NCBI GenBank assembly: GCA_017999985.1
Contig: JAGNKU010000001.1
Coordinates: 62,001-126,000 of the forward strand
Length of the DNA: 64,000 nt
Direction of reading: 5' to 3'
DNA from: Phycisphaerae bacterium
GTDB lineage: Bacteria; Planctomycetota; Phycisphaerae; UBA1845; Fen-1342
A program made the translations under genes and the position numbers. Below are positions 46,520 to 54,586 of the stretch, in pieces. The notes under the pieces were generated by a model. It did not search any database and was not told the origin of the DNA. It saw nothing but the letters and a program-made list of their open reading frames with translations. The stretch's first letter is position 1, and the number at the start of each line of letters is the position of its first letter.

Positions 46520-47548
46520 ATGCGCACAGAACTCAAGATCGGGATCTTCGTCGGTCTGCTGGTGATCGCGGGGGCCATCATCTTCTTCGTCAACCAGGGC
46601 CAGAAGACCGGCGGCAACGTGACGGACGTGTTGCCGATGACCGCGCCCGCCGGCAAGGTCACACCGCCCGCCGCCAAGCCCGGCGGCGACAAGCCTGTGG
46701 TCGACCGGCCGGTGACACCCACACCGCGCCCGATCATCACGCCGCCGCCGCGCCCGGTGGCCGAACCGAGCACGACTCCGCTCAGCGGGGCAGCCACCCG
46801 CCCGACTGCGCCGCCGCCGGGCCCCGCCGTCACGCCGGAACCGGGTTCCCCGCCGCGCGTCACCCCTGAGTTGCCGCCGCTGGTCGCGCCGCCGGTGACC
46901 GCCGAGCCCACGACCCGCCCGGGTGCGGGGCCCACCGCGAGCGAGTCGCCGACGCGCGCTCCCGGCGTGTCCGTGCCGCCCCGCGCGCCCATCGAGCCTC
47001 CGGCGGCTGCGCCCTTGCCGGCGCCGCCCCGCACACCGTCGGTCGCAGCTAAGAAATACACCGTGGTCGAAGGCGACAGCCTGTGGTCGATCGCGCAGGA
47101 GCAGTACGGCGACGGGCACCTGTGGACAAAGCTGAAGGCCGCTAACCCCGGCATCGATGATTTCGTCAAGGTCGGACAGGTGCTGGTCGTGCCGCCCAAG
47201 GAGGAGATCCTTGGACCGACCGAGCCGACGCAGCCCGCGGCCAGGCCCGGCGCGACGCCCACCGAGCCAAAGACCACGCCGCGCCCGGAACCCGGGACAA
47301 CGCCGGCCGCGACGTACGTGGTCGAACAGGGCGACACGCTTTACGGCATCGCTCAGAAGCTGCTGGGCAACGGGCTGCGCTGGCGCGAGCTGTACGAAGC
47401 CAACAAGGACAAGCTCGAACGGCCGGAAGATCTGCGCGTGGGCATGCAGTTGCGCGTGCCGGCCAAGGAAGCGACGACACGCCCGGCGGAACCGGCCCGG
47501 CCCGCGCGGGGCAACGCCGGCAACGGCGGCGCGCGCAGCCGACCCTGA
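46520..47548 (+). CDS. membrane-anchored protein with two LysM domains
   Basis: A 342-residue protein with one N-terminal helix (about 8-29), a Pro/Thr-rich linker of about 145 residues, LysM1 at about 178-227 (YTVVEGDSLWSIAQEQYG), a second Pro/Thr linker, and LysM2 at about 264-317 (YVVEQGDTLYGIAQKLLG). It probably binds peptidoglycan from an inner-membrane anchor. The start MRTELKIGIFVGLLVIAG strongly resembles the beginning of MlaD/Mce proteins, although no MCE domain follows. ATG 46520 has GAGGGA upstream. No hydrolase domain is present. Confidence 0.85.
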   Translation: MRTELKIGIFVGLLVIAGAIIFFVNQGQKTGGNVTDVLPMTAPAGKVTPPAAKPGGDKPVVDRPVTPTPRPIITPPPRPVAEPSTTPLSGAATRPTAPPPGPAVTPEPGSPPRVTPELPPLVAPPVTAEPTTRPGAGPTASESPTRAPGVSVPPRAPIEPPAAAPLPAPPRTPSVAAKKYTVVEGDSLWSIAQEQYGDGHLWTKLKAANPGIDDFVKVGQVLVVPPKEEILGPTEPTQPAARPGATPTEPKTTPRPEPGTTPAATYVVEQGDTLYGIAQKLLGNGLRWRELYEANKDKLERPEDLRVGMQLRVPAKEATTRPAEPARPARGNAGNGGARSRP

Positions 47549-47594
47549 CCGGCACCGCCCGGGTCGCATCGAACGCTGCCGGGACGGTGTGCGC

Positions 47595-49583
47595 CTAGCC
47601 CTGTCTCTGCTCGTTGGATGACAGCAGGGCCGCGAGCTCAGCCAGCTTCTGGTTGACGCCGGTTACCGTGGGCTGCGCCGGCGGCGCGGGCGCGTCGCTG
47701 ACCGGTGCAGCGGGGGTCGGTTGCGGCTCCAGCAATGCGCTCGCTGACGGTGCGACGGCACAACGGGCCTGCCGCCACCACCGATCCACGATCTCCTCGA
47801 CGTTGCCGCCGCCGGTCCCGGTGGACCATTTGTGGAAGAAATCCACGTCGCTGCTGCGCGGCAGCTTGGGCGGCAGGTCGATCAACGTGCGCATGGGCAT
47901 CATGACCGCGTCGCCGATGATGAAACCCTCGCCGGGCCGCATGCTCGGGAGCAGGCCGATGAGGCTGCGGAACTGGTCGCTGACCACGCGGCCGACGTAG
48001 TTCTGGTCGTCGGGGTTGTTCATGCGCATCAGGACCATCGAGTTGCACTGGCTGAGGATCGTCTCGGAGATTTCGCTAGGGCGCTGCGTGACGATCATGG
48101 CGGACACGCCGTACTTGCGGCCTTCCTTGGCGACCTTCTCGACGGCTTCGCGCGCGAACATGGTCGTGCCGCGGTCCGTGCGGGGCAGGTAGTTGTGCGC
48201 CTCCTCGTAGACCAGCACGAAGGGCTGGCGCTGCTCGGACGGCGCCCAGAAATTGAAGTCGAACAGCGTGCGCGTGATGGTGGCGACGGTGATGTCCACC
48301 ACGTCGAATGGCAGGCCCGACAGGTCGATGATCGTCAGGTTCTTGCGGGTGCTCAGCCGGCCCAGGAACTGGCGGATGATCGCCCCCAGGCTCTTGCTGG
48401 CGGTGCCGGGGGACGTCTCCGGGTTCAGGTGCGGCACGAGCTCGGGATTGCGCAGCGCCTGCTCGCGCGGCCGCAGCAGGAAGTCGTAGCGGCGATCATT
48501 CAGGCGGGTCTCGATCTGATTCACCAGCCCCAGCAGCCGGCCGAAGTACGTCGCGTGCGGCACTTCGCCCTCGGCGTTGCCCTTGTTGAACTCCATCCGG
48601 CGGGTCAGCAGGAGCTGCTCCTGCTCCTCCACCGGCAGTTGCCGGTAGGGCAGCCGCGAGAACGCGTAGTTCTCCGTGTTGAGCACGAAGCGGGCCTCGT
48701 TCATGTTGAGCGCGTACGTGCGGAGCTGCTCGAGCGGGTAGAACACGGGCGTGTCGATGGTGTATTCGGCCAGCAGGTCGAGTTCCGCGGCGGCGCTCTG
48801 CTTCAGCTTCTCGAACGCCGAGCGCAGGAACACCTTCTGCGCGTTGATGTTCATCGGGTTGTTCGTGTCCAGGAAGATCCGCTCGAACTCGGCATACTGC
48901 AGCATCCAGTACGGCATCACGAGGTTGCGGTCGGAGAGGTACGTGACATTCGGCAGGGGCTGGCCCTGGTCATCACTGAACGCGGCCAGGTATTCGCCGT
49001 GCATGTCGAACAGCACGACCTGGGAATGTGGCAGACTCAGGGCTTCGTGCAGGATCTTGGCGGTCGTGACGGACTTGCCCGAGCCGCTGTTGCCCATGAC
49101 AGCCACGTGCTTCGCGAAGAACTCCTTGCCCAGCGCCTTGACCTCGAAGTCGGTGTCAACGGCGAACCGGCCGAAGGAGAAGGCCTTGCGCTCGGTGCTG
49201 CCGCCGGCCATGTCGCTGAAGCAGCCGAAAATGAGCTCGAAGTCGTCGTCGATTGCCAGGCGCACGGGGTCGCCCAGCGTCGGGTACTCGTTCACGCCGC
49301 GCGAGAACTTGTCGTTGCGCACGGTGCCCAGGAGTTGGACGGTCATGGTGACGCGGCGGGGGCCTGCGGGGTTCGGGCCGGGCTCGAGATCGCCCTGGGC
49401 GCCGACGCGCGTGATGTAGCCGATGAGCGTGTGTTTCCCCATCGGCAGGGTGACGTAGGTTCCCAGGCGACCGACGCGGTGGGTTGTGCCGTGGTATTCC
49501 AGGTGCAGGTCCGCGACGCTGATCTGCACTTCGACCTCGTCGCCGTTGACGCCGATAACATGTCCGATCTTGAGCGGATCCAT
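47595..49583 (-). CDS. HerA-type ATPase/translocase
   Basis: A 662-residue FtsK/HerA-superfamily ATPase. The N-terminal HAS-barrel (about 1-95) starts IGHVIGVNGDEVEVQI. Walker A GNSGSGKSV lies at about 163, Walker B is LVYEEAHNYLP, and TQRPSEISETILSQCN forms the arginine-containing C-terminal motif. HerA hexamers translocate DNA, usually with the nuclease NurA in end resection, or with other partners in defence systems. No nurA or Sir2 gene is adjacent here. The C-terminus ends in a Pro/Ala linker and a short helix. ATG 49583 is chosen. It follows plsC in the cmk-plsC-herA order. Confidence 0.88.
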   Translation of the reverse strand: MDPLKIGHVIGVNGDEVEVQISVADLHLEYHGTTHRVGRLGTYVTLPMGKHTLIGYITRVGAQGDLEPGPNPAGPRRVTMTVQLLGTVRNDKFSRGVNEYPTLGDPVRLAIDDDFELIFGCFSDMAGGSTERKAFSFGRFAVDTDFEVKALGKEFFAKHVAVMGNSGSGKSVTTAKILHEALSLPHSQVVLFDMHGEYLAAFSDDQGQPLPNVTYLSDRNLVMPYWMLQYAEFERIFLDTNNPMNINAQKVFLRSAFEKLKQSAAAELDLLAEYTIDTPVFYPLEQLRTYALNMNEARFVLNTENYAFSRLPYRQLPVEEQEQLLLTRRMEFNKGNAEGEVPHATYFGRLLGLVNQIETRLNDRRYDFLLRPREQALRNPELVPHLNPETSPGTASKSLGAIIRQFLGRLSTRKNLTIIDLSGLPFDVVDITVATITRTLFDFNFWAPSEQRQPFVLVYEEAHNYLPRTDRGTTMFAREAVEKVAKEGRKYGVSAMIVTQRPSEISETILSQCNSMVLMRMNNPDDQNYVGRVVSDQFRSLIGLLPSMRPGEGFIIGDAVMMPMRTLIDLPPKLPRSSDVDFFHKWSTGTGGGNVEEIVDRWWRQARCAVAPSASALLEPQPTPAAPVSDAPAPPAQPTVTGVNQKLAELAALLSSNEQRQG

Positions 49584-49644
49584 GCGGGTTCTCCCGGGTG
49601 GATTGTCGTACCTGTAGTTGTATCGAGTGTTCCGGGGGCGGGCA

Positions 49645-50352
49645 TCAGCCGCGGCGCGGATCGGCCGGGCCGGCGAGGTCCGATACGCGCGGGCGGCGCA
49701 ATCCATGCAGGATCGGATGTCGCCGGTACCGTTCCTGCAATGCCAGCACCGCGGCGCGGACGTGCGCGACCGCATCGTCGTCCGTCCACTCCGGGTGCTC
49801 ATGCGTGTACAGCGGCGGGCCGTAGGCGACCAGTACAGGGCGCGGGTGCGGCAGCTTCGCATTGCGCGGCCACGACTCGAACGCACCCAGGATCAGCGTC
49901 GGGACGATCGGCACGCGGGCCTTGCGCGCCAGCAGCACCACGCCCGCGTGCATCGGGCCGATGCTACCGTCCACGGTGCGCGTGCCCTCGGGGAAGGTCA
50001 GCACGACCTTGCCGGCCTTCAGCCGCCGCAGCGTCTCCTTGATCGCGCCCAGGTCGGCGGTGTTGCGCTTGACAGGAAAGGCATTGAGGTACTCGATGAG
50101 GCGGCGGAATTGCGGCTGGCGAAACAGCGTGTCGCGCGCCATGTAGTTGCACTCGCGCGGTATCGCCAGCGTCGCCAGCACCGGGTCGAGAAAGCTCTGG
50201 TGGTTGCTGACCAGCAGGACGCCGCCCGCGCGCGGCACGTGCTGTGTGCCGAACACCCGCCCCCGCACCAGGAACGTGAACAGCGCTTGCGCAATAATGC
50301 GGCAGACGGCATAGCCCTTCCGCATCGGCAATGCTGACGGCGTTTCAGCCAC
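49645..50352 (-). CDS. plsC: 1-acyl-glycerol-3-phosphate acyltransferase (PlsC family)
   Basis: A 235-residue membrane-associated acyltransferase of phospholipid synthesis. SNHQSFLDP supplies the NHx4D catalytic motif, FPEGTRTVDG the substrate motif, and VPIVPTLILGAF the later conserved strand. I use GTG 50352 because GGGAG lies at good distance; an ATG at 50325 is an alternative. It lies 31 bp after cmk. cmk-plsC linkage is widespread in bacteria. A real LPA-acyltransferase role is likely but not proven. Confidence 0.9.
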   Translation of the reverse strand: MAETPSALPMRKGYAVCRIIAQALFTFLVRGRVFGTQHVPRAGGVLLVSNHQSFLDPVLATLAIPRECNYMARDTLFRQPQFRRLIEYLNAFPVKRNTADLGAIKETLRRLKAGKVVLTFPEGTRTVDGSIGPMHAGVVLLARKARVPIVPTLILGAFESWPRNAKLPHPRPVLVAYGPPLYTHEHPEWTDDDAVAHVRAAVLALQERYRRHPILHGLRRPRVSDLAGPADPRRG

Positions 50353-50383
50353 GCACGCTCCCGTCAATTCGCCCGGCGACCCG

Positions 50384-51085
50384 CTACTCGCCACCCAGCG
50401 CACCGCCGGCGTGCCCGGCCATCAGGCGCCGAGCGCGCAGGTGCTCCACGATCATGTCCAACACTGCGCTGATGGAGAGGTGCGAAGTGTCGATGCGCAC
50501 CGCACCGGCGGGCACGGCCAGCGGCGCCACCGGGCGCTCGGAATCCGTTTTGTCGCGCTCGTCCAGGTTCGCCAGCACCTGCGGCAGCGTCACTTCCTCG
50601 CCATCCGACCGCAGATCGTGCAACCGCCGCTCCGCGCGCTTCTCGCGGGCCGCGTCGAGGAAGAACTTCGCGTCGGCGTCGGGAAACGCCGCTGTGCCCT
50701 GGTCGCGGCCCTCGGTGACCATGGAGCCGAGCCGAGCGGCGATCTCGCGCTGCTTGCGGATCAGCACGTGGCGCACGCCTGGTGATCCGGCGATGTAGCG
50801 CGTGTGGTCGTTGACGCGCATCGAGCGGATTTCCTCGGTGACATCGCGCCCGCGCAGCGTGACGCGGATGTGCGTCGGGCCAAGATCGAGCTGGTAGTCG
50901 TCGCGCTCGGCCAGCGCCGTCAGGGCGGCCTCGTCGTGCAGGTCGACGCCGTCCTCGAGCGCGGCCAGTGTGACGACGCGGTACATGGCGCCGGTGTCGA
51001 GATACGGGATGCCCAGGCGGGCCGCCAGCTTGCGGGCGGTTGTGCTCTTGCCCGAACCCGCCGGTCCGTCGATGGTGATGATCAC
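50384..51085 (-). CDS. cmk: cytidylate kinase
   Basis: A 233-residue (d)CMP kinase. The P-loop IDGPAGSGKSTTARKLA, PYLDTGAMYRVVTL (CMP-binding) and VTEGRDQGTAAFPDADAKFFLDA (lid region; usually RDIGT) are diagnostic. The start is GTG 51085, the only start placing the P-loop strand at the N-terminus. The last 15 residues are Gly/Ala-rich. It heads a minus-strand group with plsC and herA and is divergent from the small HAD gene. Confidence 0.95.
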   Translation of the reverse strand: MIITIDGPAGSGKSTTARKLAARLGIPYLDTGAMYRVVTLAALEDGVDLHDEAALTALAERDDYQLDLGPTHIRVTLRGRDVTEEIRSMRVNDHTRYIAGSPGVRHVLIRKQREIAARLGSMVTEGRDQGTAAFPDADAKFFLDAAREKRAERRLHDLRSDGEEVTLPQVLANLDERDKTDSERPVAPLAVPAGAVRIDTSHLSISAVLDMIVEHLRARRLMAGHAGGALGGE

Positions 51086-51254
51086 GGTCGCTCTGCCCTC
51101 GGTCGCATGCTCGGTTGCATCCTGAATCGGCGGGATTATACGGCCGCCCGGCGGGTCCGCCTATGGTCGCGGCGCACTGGCGGAAACCGGGGCGAGCGGG
51201 TAAACGTGCGCGTGCGGACTGCCCGGCGGGGCGGACGCGAAGGAGACACGTGCG

Positions 51255-51572
51255 ATGAGTCGTCCGAAGACGATCATGGTGGACCTGGACGGCGTGCTGT
51301 GCACCGAGGAGTCGTTCCACGACCGGCCACTGGCGGAGCCGATCGCCGGGGCGTGTGAGGCCCTCCGCAAGCTGCGCGCCGCCGGGCACACGGTCGTAAT
51401 TTACACGGCCCGCGGCTGGGGCGAGTACCGCGTGACGCAGCACTGGCTCGACGAGCACGGGTTCGAATACGACGGGCTGCACATGGGCAAGCCGGTCGCG
51501 GATGTCTGGATCGACGATCGGGCGATTCAGTTCACGGACTGGAAAGCGACGCTGGGCAAGCTGGGATTGTGA
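51255..51572 (+). CDS. small HAD-superfamily hydrolase
   Basis: A 105-residue minimal HAD protein. Motif I is VDLDGVLC, motif II the Thr of IYTARGWGE, and motif III/IV is MGKPVADVWIDDRAI. It has no cap domain. Similar minimal HADs are found near surface-sugar genes, where they act on sugar phosphates. The specificity is unknown. ATG 51255 has AAGGAG nine bases upstream. It stands alone between cmk and the zinc-ribbon gene. Confidence 0.88.
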   Translation: MSRPKTIMVDLDGVLCTEESFHDRPLAEPIAGACEALRKLRAAGHTVVIYTARGWGEYRVTQHWLDEHGFEYDGLHMGKPVADVWIDDRAIQFTDWKATLGKLGL

Positions 51573-51760
51573 AGCCGACGACGACGGCGAATAACTTGGA
51601 GGGACGCCGAGCTGACCGGCACGGCGACGGAGGCATTCCTGGAAACGCAGGGCGACTGGCTGGGACACGCAGGAGGACACGGCGCTGATCGGGGCGCTCG
51701 CAGCGCAATGGGGGTTGGGAGCAATTCACCGGCGCGCGCTGGCTGCGTTGCTTGCTCCTG

Positions 51761-52297
51761 CTAGTCCGTGGGTGGACTCGCCGGCGGTTTCGCATCGGTG
51801 CGTTCAAACGGCGTGCCGCATTCCGGGCAGCGCGGCTCGGGCAAACCGTACAGCAGATAGCCGCATTTCCGACAGCGACCCCTAGCGGGCCGACGGCGAC
51901 GCACATCCACGATCTGGCAGGCAAGACCCGTCGCAGCGCAGGCGAGCCCTGAGATTACGACAATCGCGCACGCGGCCACATAGAATTGCCCAAGCGACGC
52001 CTGTCCGTAGCCGATCGCAATCATGTCGCGACGGTCCGGAAGGCACGTGGGGGCGAAGCCCATTCCGCCCACCAGTCCGTAGTAGAGTAACCATCGTGGA
52101 TGGACGCGCAGGCTCTCGCAGTAAGCGCCGAGGATCAAGCCACCGAATGCAACGTAGTGCCCAACCGTCACGACGTTTCCGGGGCGGATGAGGCCGGGGT
52201 TGGAGATCAAGGCCAACCCTGCCGCCGCGGCGGCCCAGCCCATCAGTCGTGCGAGCGCTGCGCCGGTCTCACCCCGAATCCACCTCATGGCAGCCAT
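51761..52297 (-). CDS. membrane protein with C-terminal zinc ribbon
   Basis: A 178-residue protein with four predicted helices (about 15-135), then a basic linker and a two-CxxC zinc ribbon: CRKCGYLLYGLPEPRCPECG at about 142-161. This ribbon style (GxCxxCGYxLxGLPxPxCPECG) is very common in planctomycete proteins. The function is unknown. ATG 52297 is used; a second ATG three codons later is equally possible. It lies 96 bp downstream of trxB on the same strand. Confidence 0.75.
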   Translation of the reverse strand: MAAMRWIRGETGAALARLMGWAAAAAGLALISNPGLIRPGNVVTVGHYVAFGGLILGAYCESLRVHPRWLLYYGLVGGMGFAPTCLPDRRDMIAIGYGQASLGQFYVAACAIVVISGLACAATGLACQIVDVRRRRPARGRCRKCGYLLYGLPEPRCPECGTPFERTDAKPPASPPTD

Positions 52298-52393
52298 CGT
52301 ACCAGGAGATCACACTGCAATGATGCACGACAGTCCGAGCTCGCGCGGTCGTCGAGCAGTGCGAGTCAATGCACCACCGGCATACGAACCACG

Positions 52394-53362
52394 CTATTCA
52401 ATCCCCTGCGCCGCCAGCCAGCGCTCCGCGTCCAGGGCCGCCATGCAGCCCGTGCCCGCCGCCGTGACGGCCTGCCGGTACACGTGATCAGCCACGTCGC
52501 CGGCGGCGAACACACCCTCGACGTTCGTGTGCGTGCTGCCCGGCCGCACGAGCTTCAGATAGCCCTTGTCGTCCGTCTCCAGTACGCCCTTGAACAGCTC
52601 GGTGTTCGGCGTATGGCCAATCGCCATGAACAGCCCCTGGCACGGGAAGTCGCGCTCGGCACCGGTCTTCACGTTCCTCAGCCGGACGCCAGTGATCATC
52701 TGGTCACCAAGCACATCGACGACCACGCTGTCCCACACCGGCGCCATCTTGCCCTCTTGGACCAGCCGGAAGAATCGCTCCTGCATGGCCTTGCTGGCGC
52801 GCAGCTCATTGCGGCGATGAACGAGATACACCTTCCTGGCGAATTTCGTGAGGTAGCTGCCCTCTTCGATCGCCGAGTCGCCGCCGCCGACCACGACCAG
52901 GTCCTTGCCGCGATAGATCGGCAGCGCGCCGTCGCACACCGCACACGCCGACACGCCGCCGCCGCTCTTGGCGAGGCGCTGTTCGTTTTCGAGGTTGAGC
53001 CAGTTGGCGCGGGCGCCGGTGGCGATGATGACCGCGTGGGCCTGGGCCGTTTCGTCCGCGCTCTTGATCGTGAACGGCCGCCGCTTGAGATCGACGGACA
53101 CGACGTCGTCGCGGATAAACCGCGCCCCGCAGTGCTCGGCCTGATCGCGGAAGGACTTCATCAGGGCGGGGCCCATGACGCCCTGCGGAAAGCCCGGGTA
53201 GTTCTCGACCTCGGTCGTGAACATCAACTGGCCGCCGGGAATCAGCCCACCGGCGCTGTAGCCCTCAAAGCACAGGGGCTGGAGGCTGGCGCGGGCAGCG
53301 TAAATCGCCGCGGTCAAACCGGCGGGCCCCGAACCGATGATGACAACCTTCTCGACGGCCAT
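52394..53362 (-). CDS. trxB: thioredoxin-disulfide reductase
   Basis: A 322-residue NADPH-dependent flavoenzyme. The FAD motif GSGPAGLTAAIYAARA, the redox pair CAVC in the middle domain, the NADPH motif GGGDSAIEEGSYL and the C-terminal FAAGDVADHVYRQA are complete. The length is standard. ATG 53362 has GAGGAG at ideal distance. No thioredoxin gene is adjacent. Confidence 0.97.
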   Translation of the reverse strand: MAVEKVVIIGSGPAGLTAAIYAARASLQPLCFEGYSAGGLIPGGQLMFTTEVENYPGFPQGVMGPALMKSFRDQAEHCGARFIRDDVVSVDLKRRPFTIKSADETAQAHAVIIATGARANWLNLENEQRLAKSGGGVSACAVCDGALPIYRGKDLVVVGGGDSAIEEGSYLTKFARKVYLVHRRNELRASKAMQERFFRLVQEGKMAPVWDSVVVDVLGDQMITGVRLRNVKTGAERDFPCQGLFMAIGHTPNTELFKGVLETDDKGYLKLVRPGSTHTNVEGVFAAGDVADHVYRQAVTAAGTGCMAALDAERWLAAQGIE

Positions 53363-53666
53363 GCAAGCTCCTCTGGGCACGGTACGACTCAGTCAACCGA
53401 AGACCCGGAGCCCATGGCGCCCGCCGAACACCCGCCTCCCGCGCCGGACCCCGAGGTTGCCCGTATTGTAGGCGGGCCGGCGGCGTTCGTCAGGTAAGGG
53501 GAAGCGCTGCGTCCCATAGAAGCGGGCAGCCGGTGAACGGCCGCGCGCGAGCGCACCTTCCACCGGCTGTCCGCCGCTGCCAGGCGGGTGCACACAGTCC
53601 CCCTGCGCCCGTCACGCGTCGTGTGAGCCGAGCTCTGTCGGGGCAGCGCGGCCGACGTCGCGGCGT
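53363..53666. other. intergenic region between the PEP-CTERM gene and trxB
   Basis: A 304-bp spacer. The only structure seen is an inverted repeat, CAGCCGGTG (53527-53535) with CACCGGCTG (53561-53569), which could end transcription of the PEP-CTERM gene. No plausible gene; a minus-strand frame of about 100 codons reads as Arg/Ser/Ala noise. Confidence 0.5.
53527..53569 (-). terminator. inverted repeat, possible terminator of the PEP-CTERM gene
   Basis: A perfect 9-bp stem (CAGCCGGTG / CACCGGCTG) with a 25-nt loop. It lies about 100 bp past the stop codon of the PEP-CTERM gene and lacks a clear T-run, so the call is tentative. Confidence 0.3.
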
Positions 53667-54284
53667 CTAGCGGCGGCGCGCCAGCAGCAGGCCACACGCC
53701 AACAGCGTCAGTGCGGCCGGCTCCGGAATCGGCGCAATGCCGGGACTGCCGATGTCACCGCCGGTCGATGCCCACGAGCCGTAGACATCGCCGACCGCGG
53801 CGAGGCCCCAGCTCGTCTGGACCACGGTGTACCCGTAGTCCGTGGCCGGGATATTGCAGCTCTTGTTCTGGGTGCGCACGGTGCCGGGGTAGGTCTGGTC
53901 GCCATAGGCCAACTGATCGACCAGGTTGCCGCCGGCGTCGTAGAGGTTGATCTGGTCGTTGCGGCCGAGATTGGCGAGGTTGTCGCCGATGATGCCCACG
54001 CCGCTCAGCGCCCACGCCGTGGCGAAATCCGCCGCCGTCACATCCACAAGCAGTACGGACGCGCCGGGCGCGACAACGCCGAACGCGCTGAGATCGACCG
54101 TCCCGGGCATCTGGCTGTCGTCATCGTAGCTCCAGCCGGTCATGTCCACGGCGGCCGGTCCGATATTGGTGAATTCAATGAATTCCCCGCTGGTGCCCGA
54201 GTACATCCACTCGGAGATCTGCATGCTGCCGAAGGCCGCCTGCACGACGGCCGCGACCAGAACAATTGCCACAGAGCGCTTCAT
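53667..54284 (-). CDS. PEP-CTERM protein with lamin-tail domain
   Basis: A 205-residue exported protein. A signal peptide (about 1-20) is followed by a lamin-tail-like beta domain (about 22-140): ISEWMYSGTSGEFIEFTNIG, then MTGWSYDD and NLYDAGGNLVDQLAYGD. The C-terminus IPEPAALTLLACGLLLARRR is a full PEP-CTERM sorting signal (PEP, hydrophobic helix, Arg cluster), expected to be handled by exosortase. ATG 54284 has a strong AGGAGG. The gene has a long structured leader. No exosortase gene is in the window. Confidence 0.88.
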   Translation of the reverse strand: MKRSVAIVLVAAVVQAAFGSMQISEWMYSGTSGEFIEFTNIGPAAVDMTGWSYDDDSQMPGTVDLSAFGVVAPGASVLLVDVTAADFATAWALSGVGIIGDNLANLGRNDQINLYDAGGNLVDQLAYGDQTYPGTVRTQNKSCNIPATDYGYTVVQTSWGLAAVGDVYGSWASTGGDIGSPGIAPIPEPAALTLLACGLLLARRR

Positions 54285-54586
54285 CACTGTCCTCCTTCTT
54301 GGGGTTACCCGTGGGACACCGGCGGCATTCCGGTGACGCGCTTGCGGGCCGTCAGGGAGCAGGCCGCCGCGCGCCCAGCGCGCGGACCGTCTCCCCTGCT
54401 GCAAGAAACGTTTGCCTATGGGTTTTATTCAGCGCCATGTTGGATTTTCAAGTCTGAAAACCGGCTGACGCGGCCGGCGCGCCCGCAGCGCGCGGGTAGC
54501 CGGTCGCGGCACCGCCGGATTCGCGCAACTCCCTCCGGGCGGGCGAGTTAGCGGGGCAGCCCACCACGGACAGGGCTGGCGACGCC
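54285..54586. other. leader and spacer between pilT and the PEP-CTERM gene
   Basis: 302 bp without a gene. The half next to the PEP-CTERM start carries hairpins (described separately). The half next to pilT is GC-rich without clear signals. Confidence 0.5.
54317..54419 (-). promoter_or_regulatory. structured 5' leader of the PEP-CTERM gene
   Basis: On the minus strand, reading toward the gene: ATAGGCAAACG (54419-54409), then a perfect hairpin CCGCGCGC-TGG-GCGCGCGG (54385-54367), then CACCGG-aatgccg-CCGGTG (54335-54317) and the ribosome binding site. The first element resembles the 5' strand of c-di-GMP-I riboswitches, but the matching GACGCAAAGCC half is not present. It may be a diverged riboswitch or an unrelated structure. 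Confidence 0.3.

Noticed and set aside
47595-49583. HerA as part of an anti-phage system
   Set aside because: No Sir2, DUF4297, NurA or other effector is adjacent, and the neighbours are housekeeping genes.
51460-51480. GGTTCGAAT, resembling a tRNA T-loop
   Set aside because: It lies inside the HAD gene and no acceptor stem or anticodon arm can be drawn.
53389-53697. Minus-strand frame of 102 codons between the PEP-CTERM gene and trxB
   Set aside because: It overlaps the PEP-CTERM gene end and reads as Ser/Ala/Arg noise.
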